In this document: positions 43,049 to 50,826 of the stretch, one piece after another
Numbering within the stretch: position 1 is the first letter of the stretch
How the letters are laid out: every line of letters begins with the position of its first letter
DNA from: Pseudomonas fulva NBRC 16637 = DSM 17717
GTDB lineage: Bacteria > Pseudomonadota > Gammaproteobacteria > Pseudomonadales > Pseudomonadaceae
Direction of reading: 5' to 3'
DNA length: 64,000 nt
Assembly (NCBI RefSeq): GCF_000730565.1
Contig: NZ_BBIQ01000017.1
Span: 47,514-111,513 of the forward strand
Program-made: the position numbers and the translations under genes
The notes under the pieces: model-generated
What the model was told of the DNA's origin: nothing
Databases searched by the model: none
What the model saw: only the letters and a program-made list of their open reading frames with translations

Positions 43049-43635
43049 ATGTCGAAGAAACGGAGTGTGGTCGCCGCGCTGCTGCTGGCGGTAAATTCAG
43101 TGCCCAGCGGGGCCGTGGCCGATGAGCGCGACCTGTGGATGTTCGCCCAGTGGGCAGGTGACCACCCGACGCGGCCTTTTCGCGACATGCTCGTGCAGGC
43201 ACGTTTGTACGGTGTTGTGCCGATTCATCAGCTCCTGCGCTCGGCCTCGGACTGGAAAGTGTGCCGGGCTTCACCGTTTGCCGTGCCGCCCAAGCAACAT
43301 TGGCCGGCTGTGCGCGCTACGCTGTCGTTGCTCCGAACACTGGGTGAGCAAGGGGCCTTACCCGATTTCGAAGTGGTCTCCGCCTACCGTGACCCGGGCC
43401 TCAACCGCTGTGCCGGCGGGGCGATCGGCAGCGCGCATACACAAGCATTCGCCGTGGATGTCCTGCTGGCGCCTTGGGCCGGCCCCAACCCGCTGTGCCG
43501 GTTCTGGCAGCAGCACGGCCAGGCATGGGCCTTGGCCGCTACCCGAGCGGTCGCATCCACCTGGACACGGCCGGCTACCGCACCTGGGGCGGCGATGGCA
43601 GCGCGGCGTCATCCTTTTGCAGCAAGCCCAGGTGA
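43049..43635 (+). pseudogene. Peptidase M15-type (D-Ala-D-Ala carboxypeptidase-like) gene with a frameshift
   Basis: A signal-peptide protein (MSKKRSVVAALLLAVNSVPS) with a peptidase M15_3 core: VSAYRDPGLNRCAGGAIGSAH and AFAVDVLL carry the first zinc His and Asp. After QHGQAW (near 43523) the frame changes. The expected ending, GRYPSGRIHLDTAGYRTWG with the third zinc His, is read in another frame, from ATG 43525 to TGA 43633. The original frame runs on as nonsense to 43903 across the LysR gene. Net loss of one base (or gain of two) explains it. The gene is either inactivated or the base call is wrong. The last 60 bases overlap the end of the convergent LysR gene. Confidence 0.75.
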
Positions 43636-44492
43636 GTCAGGCAGCCCTGGCATTCCTGTTTCACCCATTCGGCAAACCGCTGGCGCTTGCCTGCATCATT
43701 CAGAGGGCAGGGGCTCAACAGGTGGTAGGCCGAGCCATCGCGTACAAAGCCCAGGGGCGCCTGTAACTGCCCTGTATCGAGTTCGTCACGCACCATCAAG
43801 GCGGATGCCATCGCGACCCCCAGCCCTGCGCTGGCCGCCTGAATCGACAGGTAAAAGTGCTCGAAGTCGCTACGCTCGCCCGCGATGGCTGTCTCACCTG
43901 TAAGCCGCAGCCAAGTGGCCCAGGCGTCGGGGCGGGTCGCACTGTGCAACTGTCGATGGCCTTGCAGCTTCGGCGACAATGGCGGACGCCCCACAGGGCC
44001 AATCCACTCGTCACAGATCTTCTGCTGATGCAGCGTCATGCCCCAATGAAAGTCGTCGCGGCGGATAGCGATGTCGACGCCTGTGCGGGCGAAGTCCAGC
44101 GGGCCGCCTGCGGCCACCAGCTGCAATTGAAGATCAGGGTGGGCAGCGTTAAGACGCGGCAGGCGCGGGATCAGCCAGCGCATGGCGATGGTGGGCTCGC
44201 AGGAGACGACCAACACCGGATTGTCATCGCTGTCCTTGAGCCGCTGCACCGTGCTTTCGAGCTGTTCGAAGATGGCTTGGGTCGTGGCATGCAGTGCTCG
44301 CCCCGCCGAAGTCAGGAACACGGCGCGATTGCGTCGTTCGAACAGCGCCACCTCCAGGCTTTCCTCGAGCAAGCGCACCTGGCGGCTGACGGCGCCATGG
44401 GTGACGTGCAGGCACTCGGCTGCGCGGATGAAGCTTTGGGTGGTGGCTGCGACGTCGAAGTAGCGCAAGGCGGCCAGGGGTGGAAGCTTCAT
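43575..44492 (-). CDS. LysR-family transcriptional regulator (GcvA-like)
   Basis: A 305-residue regulator. The N-terminal winged HTH is LPPLAALRYFDVAATTQSFIRAAECLHVTHGAVSRQVRLLE; the substrate-binding domain follows from about residue 90 (VLVVSCEPTIAMRWLIPRL). This N-terminus is typical of the GcvA/AmpR-like group. The start 44492 (MKLPPLAAL) is chosen; an extension to 44585 crosses the promoter region. It diverges from a LysE-type exporter, which is the usual layout for a regulator of its neighbour. The effector is unknown. Confidence 0.93.
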   Translation of the reverse strand: MKLPPLAALRYFDVAATTQSFIRAAECLHVTHGAVSRQVRLLEESLEVALFERRNRAVFLTSAGRALHATTQAIFEQLESTVQRLKDSDDNPVLVVSCEPTIAMRWLIPRLPRLNAAHPDLQLQLVAAGGPLDFARTGVDIAIRRDDFHWGMTLHQQKICDEWIGPVGRPPLSPKLQGHRQLHSATRPDAWATWLRLTGETAIAGERSDFEHFYLSIQAASAGLGVAMASALMVRDELDTGQLQAPLGFVRDGSAYHLLSPCPLNDAGKRQRFAEWVKQECQGCLTHLGLLQKDDAALPSPPQVR

Positions 44493-44577
44493 GGCAGGGA
44501 TGGATTCCTGATGGGTGCGGTATGCGCGTAAGGAAAAACCAGCCGATACGCGTGATGAAGCACGATGAAAACTCACC

Positions 44578-44597
44578 GATTTCACGCACTTTAAATC
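44578..44597. promoter_or_regulatory. Candidate LysR operator between the LysR and LysE genes
   Basis: GATTT-N10-AAATC, an interrupted dyad containing a T-N11-A-type core, lies in the 177-base divergent gap. It is the clearest dyad there. Assignment is inferred from position and shape only. Confidence 0.35.
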
Positions 44598-44669
44598 GTT
44601 TTTAGGCGCCTGATAAGCGTTCGATAATGCCTGACCTGTGCATGTTCATCGCCTATCGAGAGTCCATGA

Positions 44670-45281
44670 ATGACTGAAATCTTCGCTGTCGCCTTGTTCA
44701 CCCTGCTAGCGGTCATCAGCCCCGGCGCCGACTTTGCAATGGTCACCCGATGCAGTTATGCGCAAGGGCGCATTGCTGGCCTGGCCGCTGCCGTGGGTAT
44801 TGGCCTTGGGGTTCAGGTGCATGTGCTGTACACCGTGCTCGGGCTATCGATCATCGTGACTCAAAGCCCGACACTGTTCTTGTGCATGAAGGCCGTTGGT
44901 GCGTGCTACCTGCTGTACCTGGGCTATCGGTCCTTGACCAACACTGTGCGCGTGCGTCTTGACGACAAAGGTGCTGCAGGCGGGGCGCTGCAAGCGCTGC
45001 GCACCGGGTTTTTGACCAATTGCCTGAACCCCAAGACCATGCTGTTCGTCATCAGTGCGTTCAGCCAGGTGGTGGAGCAGGGCAGCCCGCTGTGGCTCAA
45101 CCTGGCCTACGGCGCATTCATGTCGCTTGCGCACTGGGCGTGGTTCAGCTTGGTCGCTGTGTTTTTTTCCAACACCGTATTGCGCAAGGCAATGATCGAG
45201 CGGCAAATCATCGCAGACCGGGTGATCGGGGTGGCACTCATTGCGCTGGGGCTGATGGTGGCGATGAGCAGTGTGGGTTGA
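44670..45281 (+). CDS. LysE/RhtB family amino-acid exporter
   Basis: A 203-residue membrane protein of about five to six helices. The family opening MTEIFAVALFTLLAVISPGAD is followed by FAMVTRCSYAQGRIAGLAAAVGI, FLTNCLNPKTMLFVISAF (the conserved N-P-K segment) and a last helix VIGVALIALGLMVAM. GAGAG lies a few bases before ATG 44670. Exports amino acids or related small molecules; substrate unknown. Likely controlled by the divergent LysR gene. Confidence 0.93.
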   Translation: MTEIFAVALFTLLAVISPGADFAMVTRCSYAQGRIAGLAAAVGIGLGVQVHVLYTVLGLSIIVTQSPTLFLCMKAVGACYLLYLGYRSLTNTVRVRLDDKGAAGGALQALRTGFLTNCLNPKTMLFVISAFSQVVEQGSPLWLNLAYGAFMSLAHWAWFSLVAVFFSNTVLRKAMIERQIIADRVIGVALIALGLMVAMSSVG

Positions 45282-45325
45282 TTGCACCGGCTGCCGAAAA
45301 CCGCCTGACTTTCTGGCAGGCAAAG

Positions 45326-45354
45326 AAAAAGGGCTTACCTTGCGGTAAGCCCTT
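45326..45354 (-). terminator. Terminator of tRNA-Met
   Basis: A 10-bp stem (GGGCTTACC/GGTAAGCCC plus flanks) with a 4-base loop is followed on the minus strand by TTTTTCTTT. It lies 10 bases past the tRNA 3' end. On the plus strand it could also help end the LysE transcript. Confidence 0.88.
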
Positions 45355-45363
45355 CGTCTTGTT

Positions 45364-45440
45364 TGGTGGCTACACAGGGACTTGAACCCCGGACCCCAGC
45401 ATTATGAATGCTATGCTCTAACCAACTGAGCTATGTAGCC
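45364..45440 (-). tRNA. tRNA-Met (anticodon CAT)
   Basis: 77 bases with encoded CCA. The acceptor stem GGCTACA pairs with TGTAGCC. The anticodon loop TTCATAA gives CAT, and the T loop contains GTTCAAGTC. It has its own promoter and terminator. The lack of an initiator-type C1-A mismatch and three-GC anticodon stem points to elongator Met. Confidence 0.97.
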
Positions 45441-45450
45441 GATGGCGCGC

Positions 45451-45479
45451 ATTATTCTCTTGAACGGCCCCCCTGTCAA
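45451..45479 (-). promoter_or_regulatory. Sigma-70 promoter of tRNA-Met
   Basis: On the minus strand TTGACA (45479-45474), a 17-base spacer and AATAAT (45456-45451) end about 10 bases before the tRNA 5' end. The remaining 270 bases up to 45754 are AT-rich near 45485-45520 and should hold the promoter of the following exporter; nothing else was recognised there. Confidence 0.85.
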
Positions 45480-45754
45480 CACGATTTATAAAAAAAATTT
45501 ACACGCTTTCAAAAACTTAGCGATCGATCGCGTGATGCGTAGTGTTATCCATCCTCTGAAAAGCCCGAATCGTAGGGGTGATCAGCTGCAGTTACGGCCT
45601 TTACCTCTTCGTACCGCGCATCCGCTTGATCCTATCTGACGCCCACCACAGGCCTGGGAAAATGGCTGCCAGACTGGATCTGGAAAAAAAGGTAGCTATG
45701 TATCTATTTGTATCCCGATAATCGGAGCCCAGCTTTCCGACGGAGATCCAGGCC

Positions 45755-46969
45755 ATGGCCATCCCCAGCGCCGCCCCGGCGTCCACTCAAGCGCAGGCGA
45801 GCACCGCTACACCGCTGGTGATGCGCATCATCGGCTTCTGCGCCTTGGCGCACCTGATCAATGACCTGATCCAGTCGGTGCTGCCGGCCATCTACCCGAT
45901 GCTCAAGGCCAATTACGACTTGAGCTTCGCCCAGATCGGCATGATCACCCTGACATTCCAGATCACCGCGTCGCTGCTGCAACCCTGGGTAGGCTTTTTC
46001 ACCGACCGCCGGCCCACGCCCAATCTGCTGCCCATGGGCACGGTGTGCACGCTGATCGGTATCGTGCTGCTGGCATTCGTCGGCAGCTTCCCGATGATTC
46101 TGCTCGCCTCGGCCCTGGTGGGCATCGGCTCTTCGACATTCCACCCCGAAACCTCGCGTATTGCGCGATTGGCCTCCGGAGGCCGCTTTGGCCTGGCGCA
46201 ATCGACTTTCCAGGTAGGCGGCAACACTGGGTCTGCCCTGGGTCCGTTGCTCGCAGCGGCCATCGTCATTCCGTTCGGGCAAACCCACGTCGCCTGGTTT
46301 GGCGTGGCTGCACTGTTCTTTCTCGCCGTGACCCTGATGCTGCGCCGCTGGTACATCGAGCACCTGAGCAAGGCCAAGGCGCGCAAGGCCGTACAGGCTA
46401 CCCATGGCATCTCCCGCGCACGCGTGGTTGCCGCGCTGGTGGTGCTGGGGCTGCTGGTGTTTTCCAAGTACTTCTACATGGCGAGCTTCACCAGCTACTT
46501 CACCTTCTACCTGATCGAGAAGTTCGGCGTTTCGGTCGCCAGTTCCCAGTTGCACCTGTTCCTGTTCCTGGGCGCGGTAGCGGCGGGCACCTTCTTTGGC
46601 GGGCCCATCGGCGATCGCATCGGGCGCAAGGCGGTGATCTGGTTCTCGATTCTGGGTGTGGCACCGTTCACCCTGGCACTGCCCTACGCGGACCTGTTCT
46701 GGACGACGGTACTGAGCGTGGTGATCGGCTTTATCCTGGCCTCGGCATTCTCGGCCATCGTGGTGTATGCCCAGGAACTGGTGCCCGGTAGCGTAGGCAT
46801 GATCGCGGGCATCTTCTTTGGCCTGATGTTCGGCTTTGGCGGCATCGGCGCGGCATTGCTGGGCTATGTGGCTGACTTGCGCGGTATCGAATACGTGTAC
46901 GGGCTTTGCTCGTTCCTGCCCCTGTTCGGGGTGCTGGCGGTATTGCTGCCGAGCACTGGCAAGCGCTGA
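45755..46969 (+). CDS. MFS efflux protein, fosmidomycin-resistance (Fsr) family
   Basis: A 404-residue, 12-helix major facilitator. The N-terminal segment VMRIIGFCALAHLINDLIQSVLPAIYP and PWVGFFTDRRPTPNLLP (loop 2-3 motif) match Fsr proteins; a later GGPIGDRIGRKAVIWFS repeats the MFS motif. GGAG lies 9 bases before ATG 45755. It is a proton-driven exporter of the inner membrane; the natural substrate is unknown. Confidence 0.9.
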   Translation: MAIPSAAPASTQAQASTATPLVMRIIGFCALAHLINDLIQSVLPAIYPMLKANYDLSFAQIGMITLTFQITASLLQPWVGFFTDRRPTPNLLPMGTVCTLIGIVLLAFVGSFPMILLASALVGIGSSTFHPETSRIARLASGGRFGLAQSTFQVGGNTGSALGPLLAAAIVIPFGQTHVAWFGVAALFFLAVTLMLRRWYIEHLSKAKARKAVQATHGISRARVVAALVVLGLLVFSKYFYMASFTSYFTFYLIEKFGVSVASSQLHLFLFLGAVAAGTFFGGPIGDRIGRKAVIWFSILGVAPFTLALPYADLFWTTVLSVVIGFILASAFSAIVVYAQELVPGSVGMIAGIFFGLMFGFGGIGAALLGYVADLRGIEYVYGLCSFLPLFGVLAVLLPSTGKR

Positions 46970-47017
46970 TGATCAACGGGGCAGGGATGCCCCTTGACGC
47001 CACAGTCACTGGGGCGA

Positions 47018-47047
47018 TTGACGGTATCGCCTGCTCTGGCCTAGAGT
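47018..47047 (+). promoter_or_regulatory. Possible promoter of the leader region at 47086
   Basis: TTGACG (47018-47023), an 18-base spacer and TAGAGT (47042-47047) give a moderate sigma-70 match, about 40 bases before the small reading frame. Confidence 0.4.
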
Positions 47048-47085
47048 GCCGCCTCTTGCTCACTTTCTGCGTAGTAGCCAAAGCA

Positions 47086-47223
47086 ATGCGCCGTTTCCAG
47101 TCCTTGCCCTGTTGCCGTCAGCCTGCCCTGGATGGGCTGCGCCGTGCCTGGCCGAGTGACACCGTGCTCAAGCGCCGCCGCAGCGTCCTGTTTGCCTTCA
47201 CCTTCTCGCCACACCTGAACTGA
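47086..47223 (+). CDS. Possible 45-residue leader peptide upstream of an MFS gene
   Basis: A small frame starting MRRFQSLPCCRQPALD and ending FAFTFSPHLN, with a dense basic stretch KRRR at about 29-32. It has a moderate promoter upstream and a terminator-like hairpin 15 bases after its stop, followed by the exporter gene. The ribosome site is weak. Its placement resembles attenuation leaders; coding is not proven. Apart from this, the 332-base gap holds only a weak GGGGCA/TGCCCC hairpin after the Fsr gene (about 46978-46993). Confidence 0.35.
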   Translation: MRRFQSLPCCRQPALDGLRRAWPSDTVLKRRRSVLFAFTFSPHLN

Positions 47224-47237
47224 TCAGCATTTGAACA

Positions 47238-47266
47238 GCGTCCGCCGTGCTGGTGGGTGCGTTTTT
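47238..47266 (+). terminator. Terminator-like hairpin inside the leader of the MFS gene
   Basis: A 9-bp stem (GCGTCCGCC with GGTGGGTGC, including three G-T pairs) with a 5-base loop is followed by G and five T. It lies 36 bases before the exporter start, so read-through must be allowed for expression from any upstream promoter. Confidence 0.55.
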
Positions 47267-47301
47267 GTCTGCACGTCTTATCGGTTTGCTGGGAGTGGTT
47301 C

Positions 47302-48462
47302 ATGAACATGCGTTTGCTGGCGGGCTTGCTGTTCGCCGTTTCGGTCGTGGGATTCAGCCTGGGCGCGACCCTGCCGCTGGTGTCGTTGCGTCTGCACGAG
47401 GCTGGCGCAGGCACCCTCGAAATCGGGATGATTTCCGCCATCCCCGCGGCCGGCATGATGCTGTCGGCATTCCTGGTGGATGCCTGTTGCCGGTATTTCA
47501 AGCGACGCACGCTCTATTTGCTGTGTTTCAGCCTGTGCACGCTCAGCATCGGCCTGCTGGAGCCTGCATTCGCCTCGTTGTGGGGGCTGGCGGTCTTGCG
47601 CCTGGCGTTGGGCCTTGGCATGGGTATCGCGATCATTCTCGGGGAATCGTGGGTCAACGAACTGTGCCAGGAACATAACCGCGGCAAGATCATGGCCCTC
47701 TACGCCACCAGCTTTACCGGTTTCCAGGTGCTTGGACCGGCGATGCTGGCGGTGCTCGGTGCCCACAGCCCATGGATCACTGGCGTGGTCACGGCCTGCT
47801 ATGGCCTGGCGTTGGCGTGCATTGTGGTAACGGTTCCCAATGACCGGGTGCTGCACGCTGAAGACGACAAGAGCTTCGGACTGGCCGGCTTCTTCCGCGT
47901 GGCCCCGGCCCTGTGCGTGGCCGTGCTGTTCTTCTCGTTTTTCGATGCGGTGGTGCTCTCGCTCTTGCCGGTGTATGCCAGCAGCCACGGATTTGCCGTG
48001 GGCGTGGCGGCACTGATGGTGACCGTGGTGTTCGCAGGGGACATGCTGTTCCAACTGCCGCTGGGCTGGCTTGCCGACCGCATCGAGCGCACTGGCCTGC
48101 ACCTGGCGTGCGGGGTAGTAGCCATGGCCATTGGCATAGGGTTGCCCTGGTTGCTGAACATGACGTGGCTGTTGTGGCCGTTGCTGGTGGTGTTGGGCGC
48201 GGTCGCGGGCGGTATCTATACCCTGGCGCTGGTGCTGATAGGCCAGCGTTTCAAAGGGCAGGACCTGGTCACCGCCAATGCCAGCGTCGGGCTGTTGTGG
48301 GGCGTCGGCAGCCTGGTAGGGCCGCTGATCAGCGGTGCCGCCATGGACGTCGCGCCCCACGGGCTGCCCATGGCGCTGGCATTGATGGCCGGTCTGTTCG
48401 TGTGCTTTGCACGGCAGTCTCATCGGCGTGAGCAGCCGTCGTGCACACCCTCTGAAAACTAG
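47302..48462 (+). CDS. MFS transporter, YcaD-like
   Basis: A 386-residue, 12-helix major facilitator. The segments GMGIAIILGESWVNELC and NRGKIMALYATSFTGFQVLG match the YcaD-type signature (ES/W followed by an RG-containing loop). LPLGWLADRIERTG is the second-half MFS motif. GGGAG lies 7 bases before ATG 47302. The substrate is unknown. It is preceded by the leader hairpin described separately and is convergent with fecR. Confidence 0.9.
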   Translation: MNMRLLAGLLFAVSVVGFSLGATLPLVSLRLHEAGAGTLEIGMISAIPAAGMMLSAFLVDACCRYFKRRTLYLLCFSLCTLSIGLLEPAFASLWGLAVLRLALGLGMGIAIILGESWVNELCQEHNRGKIMALYATSFTGFQVLGPAMLAVLGAHSPWITGVVTACYGLALACIVVTVPNDRVLHAEDDKSFGLAGFFRVAPALCVAVLFFSFFDAVVLSLLPVYASSHGFAVGVAALMVTVVFAGDMLFQLPLGWLADRIERTGLHLACGVVAMAIGIGLPWLLNMTWLLWPLLVVLGAVAGGIYTLALVLIGQRFKGQDLVTANASVGLLWGVGSLVGPLISGAAMDVAPHGLPMALALMAGLFVCFARQSHRREQPSCTPSEN

Positions 48463-48539
48463 CAGACTTCCGTGCAGGAACGGCCTTGCAGGTTACCCAA
48501 GTGATTGCCAACTGGCGCCCCTGACGGCCATGCCGAGAC

Positions 48540-49493
48540 CTAAGCGGCATCGATGTTGACCCAATACCGGGTGTGGTAATCGATACGCACCGGCAGGCTG
48601 CGGGCCAGTAGCTGCAGGATCTGATTGGTGTCGGCCAGCTGGTAGGTCCCGGAAACCTTGAGGTTCGCCACCGCTGGCGCGCAGCGCAGCAGGCCGGGGC
48701 GGTATCGGTTTAGCTCGGCGACGAAATCCGCCAGCGGCATTTGCCGAACGCTGAGTACACCTTCCGTCCAGCCCCAAGGGTCACTGGGCGGCGTGATGGC
48801 CTGATGGCCTCCATTGGCCTGCACGCGCAAGGTCTCGCCGGAATGTACCCGCACTGGCGTGGCACCGGTCATCACCGTGGCTTCGCCCCGGCGCACCGCC
48901 ACCAGTAAGTCATGATCGCTCTGGCGCACCAGCAGTTGCCCGTCGAGGGTGCGCAGGGTGGCCACTCGGGTATTGATGAAGAACGGGCGCTTGTCGGCAG
49001 GGTTGCTGTCCAGGCTGACTTCACCGCGCAGAAGCGCCAGGCGGCGTTGGCCCGCCGTGAAACGCAGGTCGATGGCACTGGCGGTGTTCAGTTGGATGCG
49101 GCTGCCATCGCTGCCTTGCAGTTGTCGGCGCTCGCCGGTGGCCGTGGCACTGTCGGCCAGCAGCTCTGGCAGGCCCAGCGGCTCACGCGCCATCCACCCA
49201 AGGCCGCTGCCGACCACCAGCAAGGCCCCCAGCTTGAGCTGGTCGCGCCGGCTGATGCCTTGGCGTTCGCTGCCTTGGAGGGTACGACGGCTGAGGTCCT
49301 TGGGCAGCCCGGCGAGCTCATCGCCCAGGTTGCTGACGCGCTGCCAGGCCAACCCATTGTGAGGGTGCAAGGACAACCACCGTTGGAACTGCGCCTGGGC
49401 ATCCGGGCCGGGGCTGCCGAAGCGTAGCCTGACCAACCAGTCGATGGCCTGGTCGACACGGGCCTGGGCCGGTGCTTGGTCAGGCGTCGGCAT
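48540..49493 (-). CDS. FecR-type anti-sigma factor / sigma regulator
   Basis: A 317-residue inner-membrane regulator. The N-terminal DUF4880 region (RVDQAIDWLVRLRFGSPGPD) should bind the sigma factor. A hydrophobic segment near residues 90-106 (LGALLVVGSGLGWMA) acts as anchor, a FecR domain follows, and the C-terminal part PLADFVAELNRYRPGLL is STN-like. Overlaps fecI by 14 bases. No TonB-dependent receptor gene lies next to it; the adjacent gene is a convergent exporter. Confidence 0.92.
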   Translation of the reverse strand: MPTPDQAPAQARVDQAIDWLVRLRFGSPGPDAQAQFQRWLSLHPHNGLAWQRVSNLGDELAGLPKDLSRRTLQGSERQGISRRDQLKLGALLVVGSGLGWMAREPLGLPELLADSATATGERRQLQGSDGSRIQLNTASAIDLRFTAGQRRLALLRGEVSLDSNPADKRPFFINTRVATLRTLDGQLLVRQSDHDLLVAVRRGEATVMTGATPVRVHSGETLRVQANGGHQAITPPSDPWGWTEGVLSVRQMPLADFVAELNRYRPGLLRCAPAVANLKVSGTYQLADTNQILQLLARSLPVRIDYHTRYWVNIDAA

Positions 49494-50004
49494 AACGCAA
49501 CCGGTAGCAAGTCTTGAGCGCCTTGGCCAGGTCGCGCTCCACGGTCGCTTTCGAAACGCCTAGCAGCAAGCTGATCTGGATGATGCTCAGCCCGTCCAGT
49601 TGCGCATGCAGAAAGGCCTGGCGAGCACGCGGCTTGAGCTGGTGCAGGGCACGGTCGAGCCGCTCCAGGCTATCGAGGATGACCAGCCTGTGTTCTTCGC
49701 TCGGGATGTCGGTTTCGGGTAGATGTGCCAGGCTGTCCTGGTAGGCCCGCTCCAGCGCCCGGCGACGAAACTGGTCGATCATCAGGCCACGGGCGATGCT
49801 GCTGAGGTAGGCGCGAGGCTCTTTCAAAGGCGAGGTCTGCCGGGCGCGCAACAGCCGCACGAAGGTGTCCTGGGCCAGGTCGGCTGCATGTTCGCTGCAA
49901 CCGACGCGACTGCGCAGCCAGCCGCGCAACCACGCATGGTGGGATTGGTAGAGCAGGGCGACCTCGGTCGGTTTGAGCGTGTCGGGAAGCTGCATCGTCG
50001 CCAC
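49480..50004 (-). CDS. FecI-type ECF sigma factor
   Basis: A 174-residue sigma-70 family factor. Region 2 is EHAADLAQDTFVRLLRAR with YLSSIARGLMIDQFRRR; region 4 is LKPRARQAFLHAQLDGLSIIQISLLLGVSKATVERDLAKAL, typical of iron-starvation sigma factors. The start is GTG 50004, with AGGA 7 bases upstream; an in-frame ATG at 49995 lacks a site. It forms a two-gene unit with fecR. A Fur-like site lies upstream. Confidence 0.93.
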   Translation of the reverse strand: MATMQLPDTLKPTEVALLYQSHHAWLRGWLRSRVGCSEHAADLAQDTFVRLLRARQTSPLKEPRAYLSSIARGLMIDQFRRRALERAYQDSLAHLPETDIPSEEHRLVILDSLERLDRALHQLKPRARQAFLHAQLDGLSIIQISLLLGVSKATVERDLAKALKTCYRLRYADA

Positions 50005-50028
50005 GGTCGGTTCCTGTCAGGTGTGATT

Positions 50029-50047
50029 GTGAATGGTTCTCAATTCT
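50029..50047 (-). promoter_or_regulatory. Weak Fur-box-like site upstream of fecI
   Basis: On the minus strand AGAATTGAGAACCATTCAC matches the 19-bp Fur consensus at 11 positions, and its TTGAGAACCATTCAC core resembles pseudomonad Fur sites. It lies 25 bases before the sigma-factor start. Confidence 0.45.
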
Positions 50048-50166
50048 ATGCGGGTAGGGCTGTGGCGAGCAATGCTCCCTCAGGAATTACTTGCGCAAGA
50101 TCTGGCAGTCGGCCGATGAGTGGCTGGGTTAAGCTGGCATCTCCTCTGGTCGATGGAGCCGCTTCA

Positions 50167-50790
50167 ATGTTGATCGACGCCGAACCTGTCGCCTACCGGC
50201 AAGCGGCCGAGTACCTGAGTGGGCTGGATGCGGACTGGGCACGGCACATCGCCGCCGTCGGCCCCTGCCGCCACCGTACTACTCCGGGGCGCGAACCCTT
50301 CGAGGCACTGGTGAGGTCGGTCGCTTACCAGCAACTGCACGCCCGTGCAGGCGACGCCATCCTTGGACGACTGCTGGCGCTGTTTGGGCCAGGGGTTTTC
50401 CCCACGCCCACCCAACTGCTGGCAGCGGACCCTGCCGCCTTGCGCAGCTGCGGCTTTTCGGCCAGCAAGCTGGGCACGGTGCTGGGCATTGCCCAAGGTC
50501 GCCTGGACGGTGTCGTGCCAACCCGCGAGCAGGCCCTGGGCATGACCGACGACGAATTGATCGAGCGCCTGGTGACCCTGCGTGGGGTCGGGCGATGGAC
50601 GGTTGAGATGCTGCTGATCTACAGCCTGGAGCGTCTGGATGTGCTGCCGGTCGACGACTTTGGCGTACGCGAGGGCTATCGGCGGCTCAAGGCTATGGAA
50701 AAAGCGCCGACGCCTGCACAGATGCGCGCGTTGGGCGCCGCCTGGCGACCCTATCGCACCATCGCTGCCTGGTACTTGTGGCGGACCTGA
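50167..50790 (+). CDS. DNA-3-methyladenine glycosylase II (AlkA-type)
   Basis: A 207-residue HhH-GPD glycosylase that excises alkylated purines. EALVRSVAYQQLHARAGDAI leads into the core, the helix-hairpin-helix is LVTLRGVGRWTVEMLLIY, and the catalytic Asp is in LPVDDFGVREG. It lacks the AraC and extra N-terminal domains of larger AlkA forms. The start ATG 50167 is chosen; the frame is open far upstream but overlaps fecI antisense. Ada follows 36 bases downstream, so the pair forms an alkylation-repair unit. Confidence 0.93.
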   Translation: MLIDAEPVAYRQAAEYLSGLDADWARHIAAVGPCRHRTTPGREPFEALVRSVAYQQLHARAGDAILGRLLALFGPGVFPTPTQLLAADPAALRSCGFSASKLGTVLGIAQGRLDGVVPTREQALGMTDDELIERLVTLRGVGRWTVEMLLIYSLERLDVLPVDDFGVREGYRRLKAMEKAPTPAQMRALGAAWRPYRTIAAWYLWRT

Positions 50791-50826
50791 GCGCCTGCCG
50801 AACTGCACTTAGCCCGGAAGATGAAC

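Noticed and set aside
43633..43903. Continuation of the M15 peptidase frame to 43903
   Set aside because: After the frame break the residues match no family and run antisense through the LysR coding region; the conserved ending lies in the other frame.
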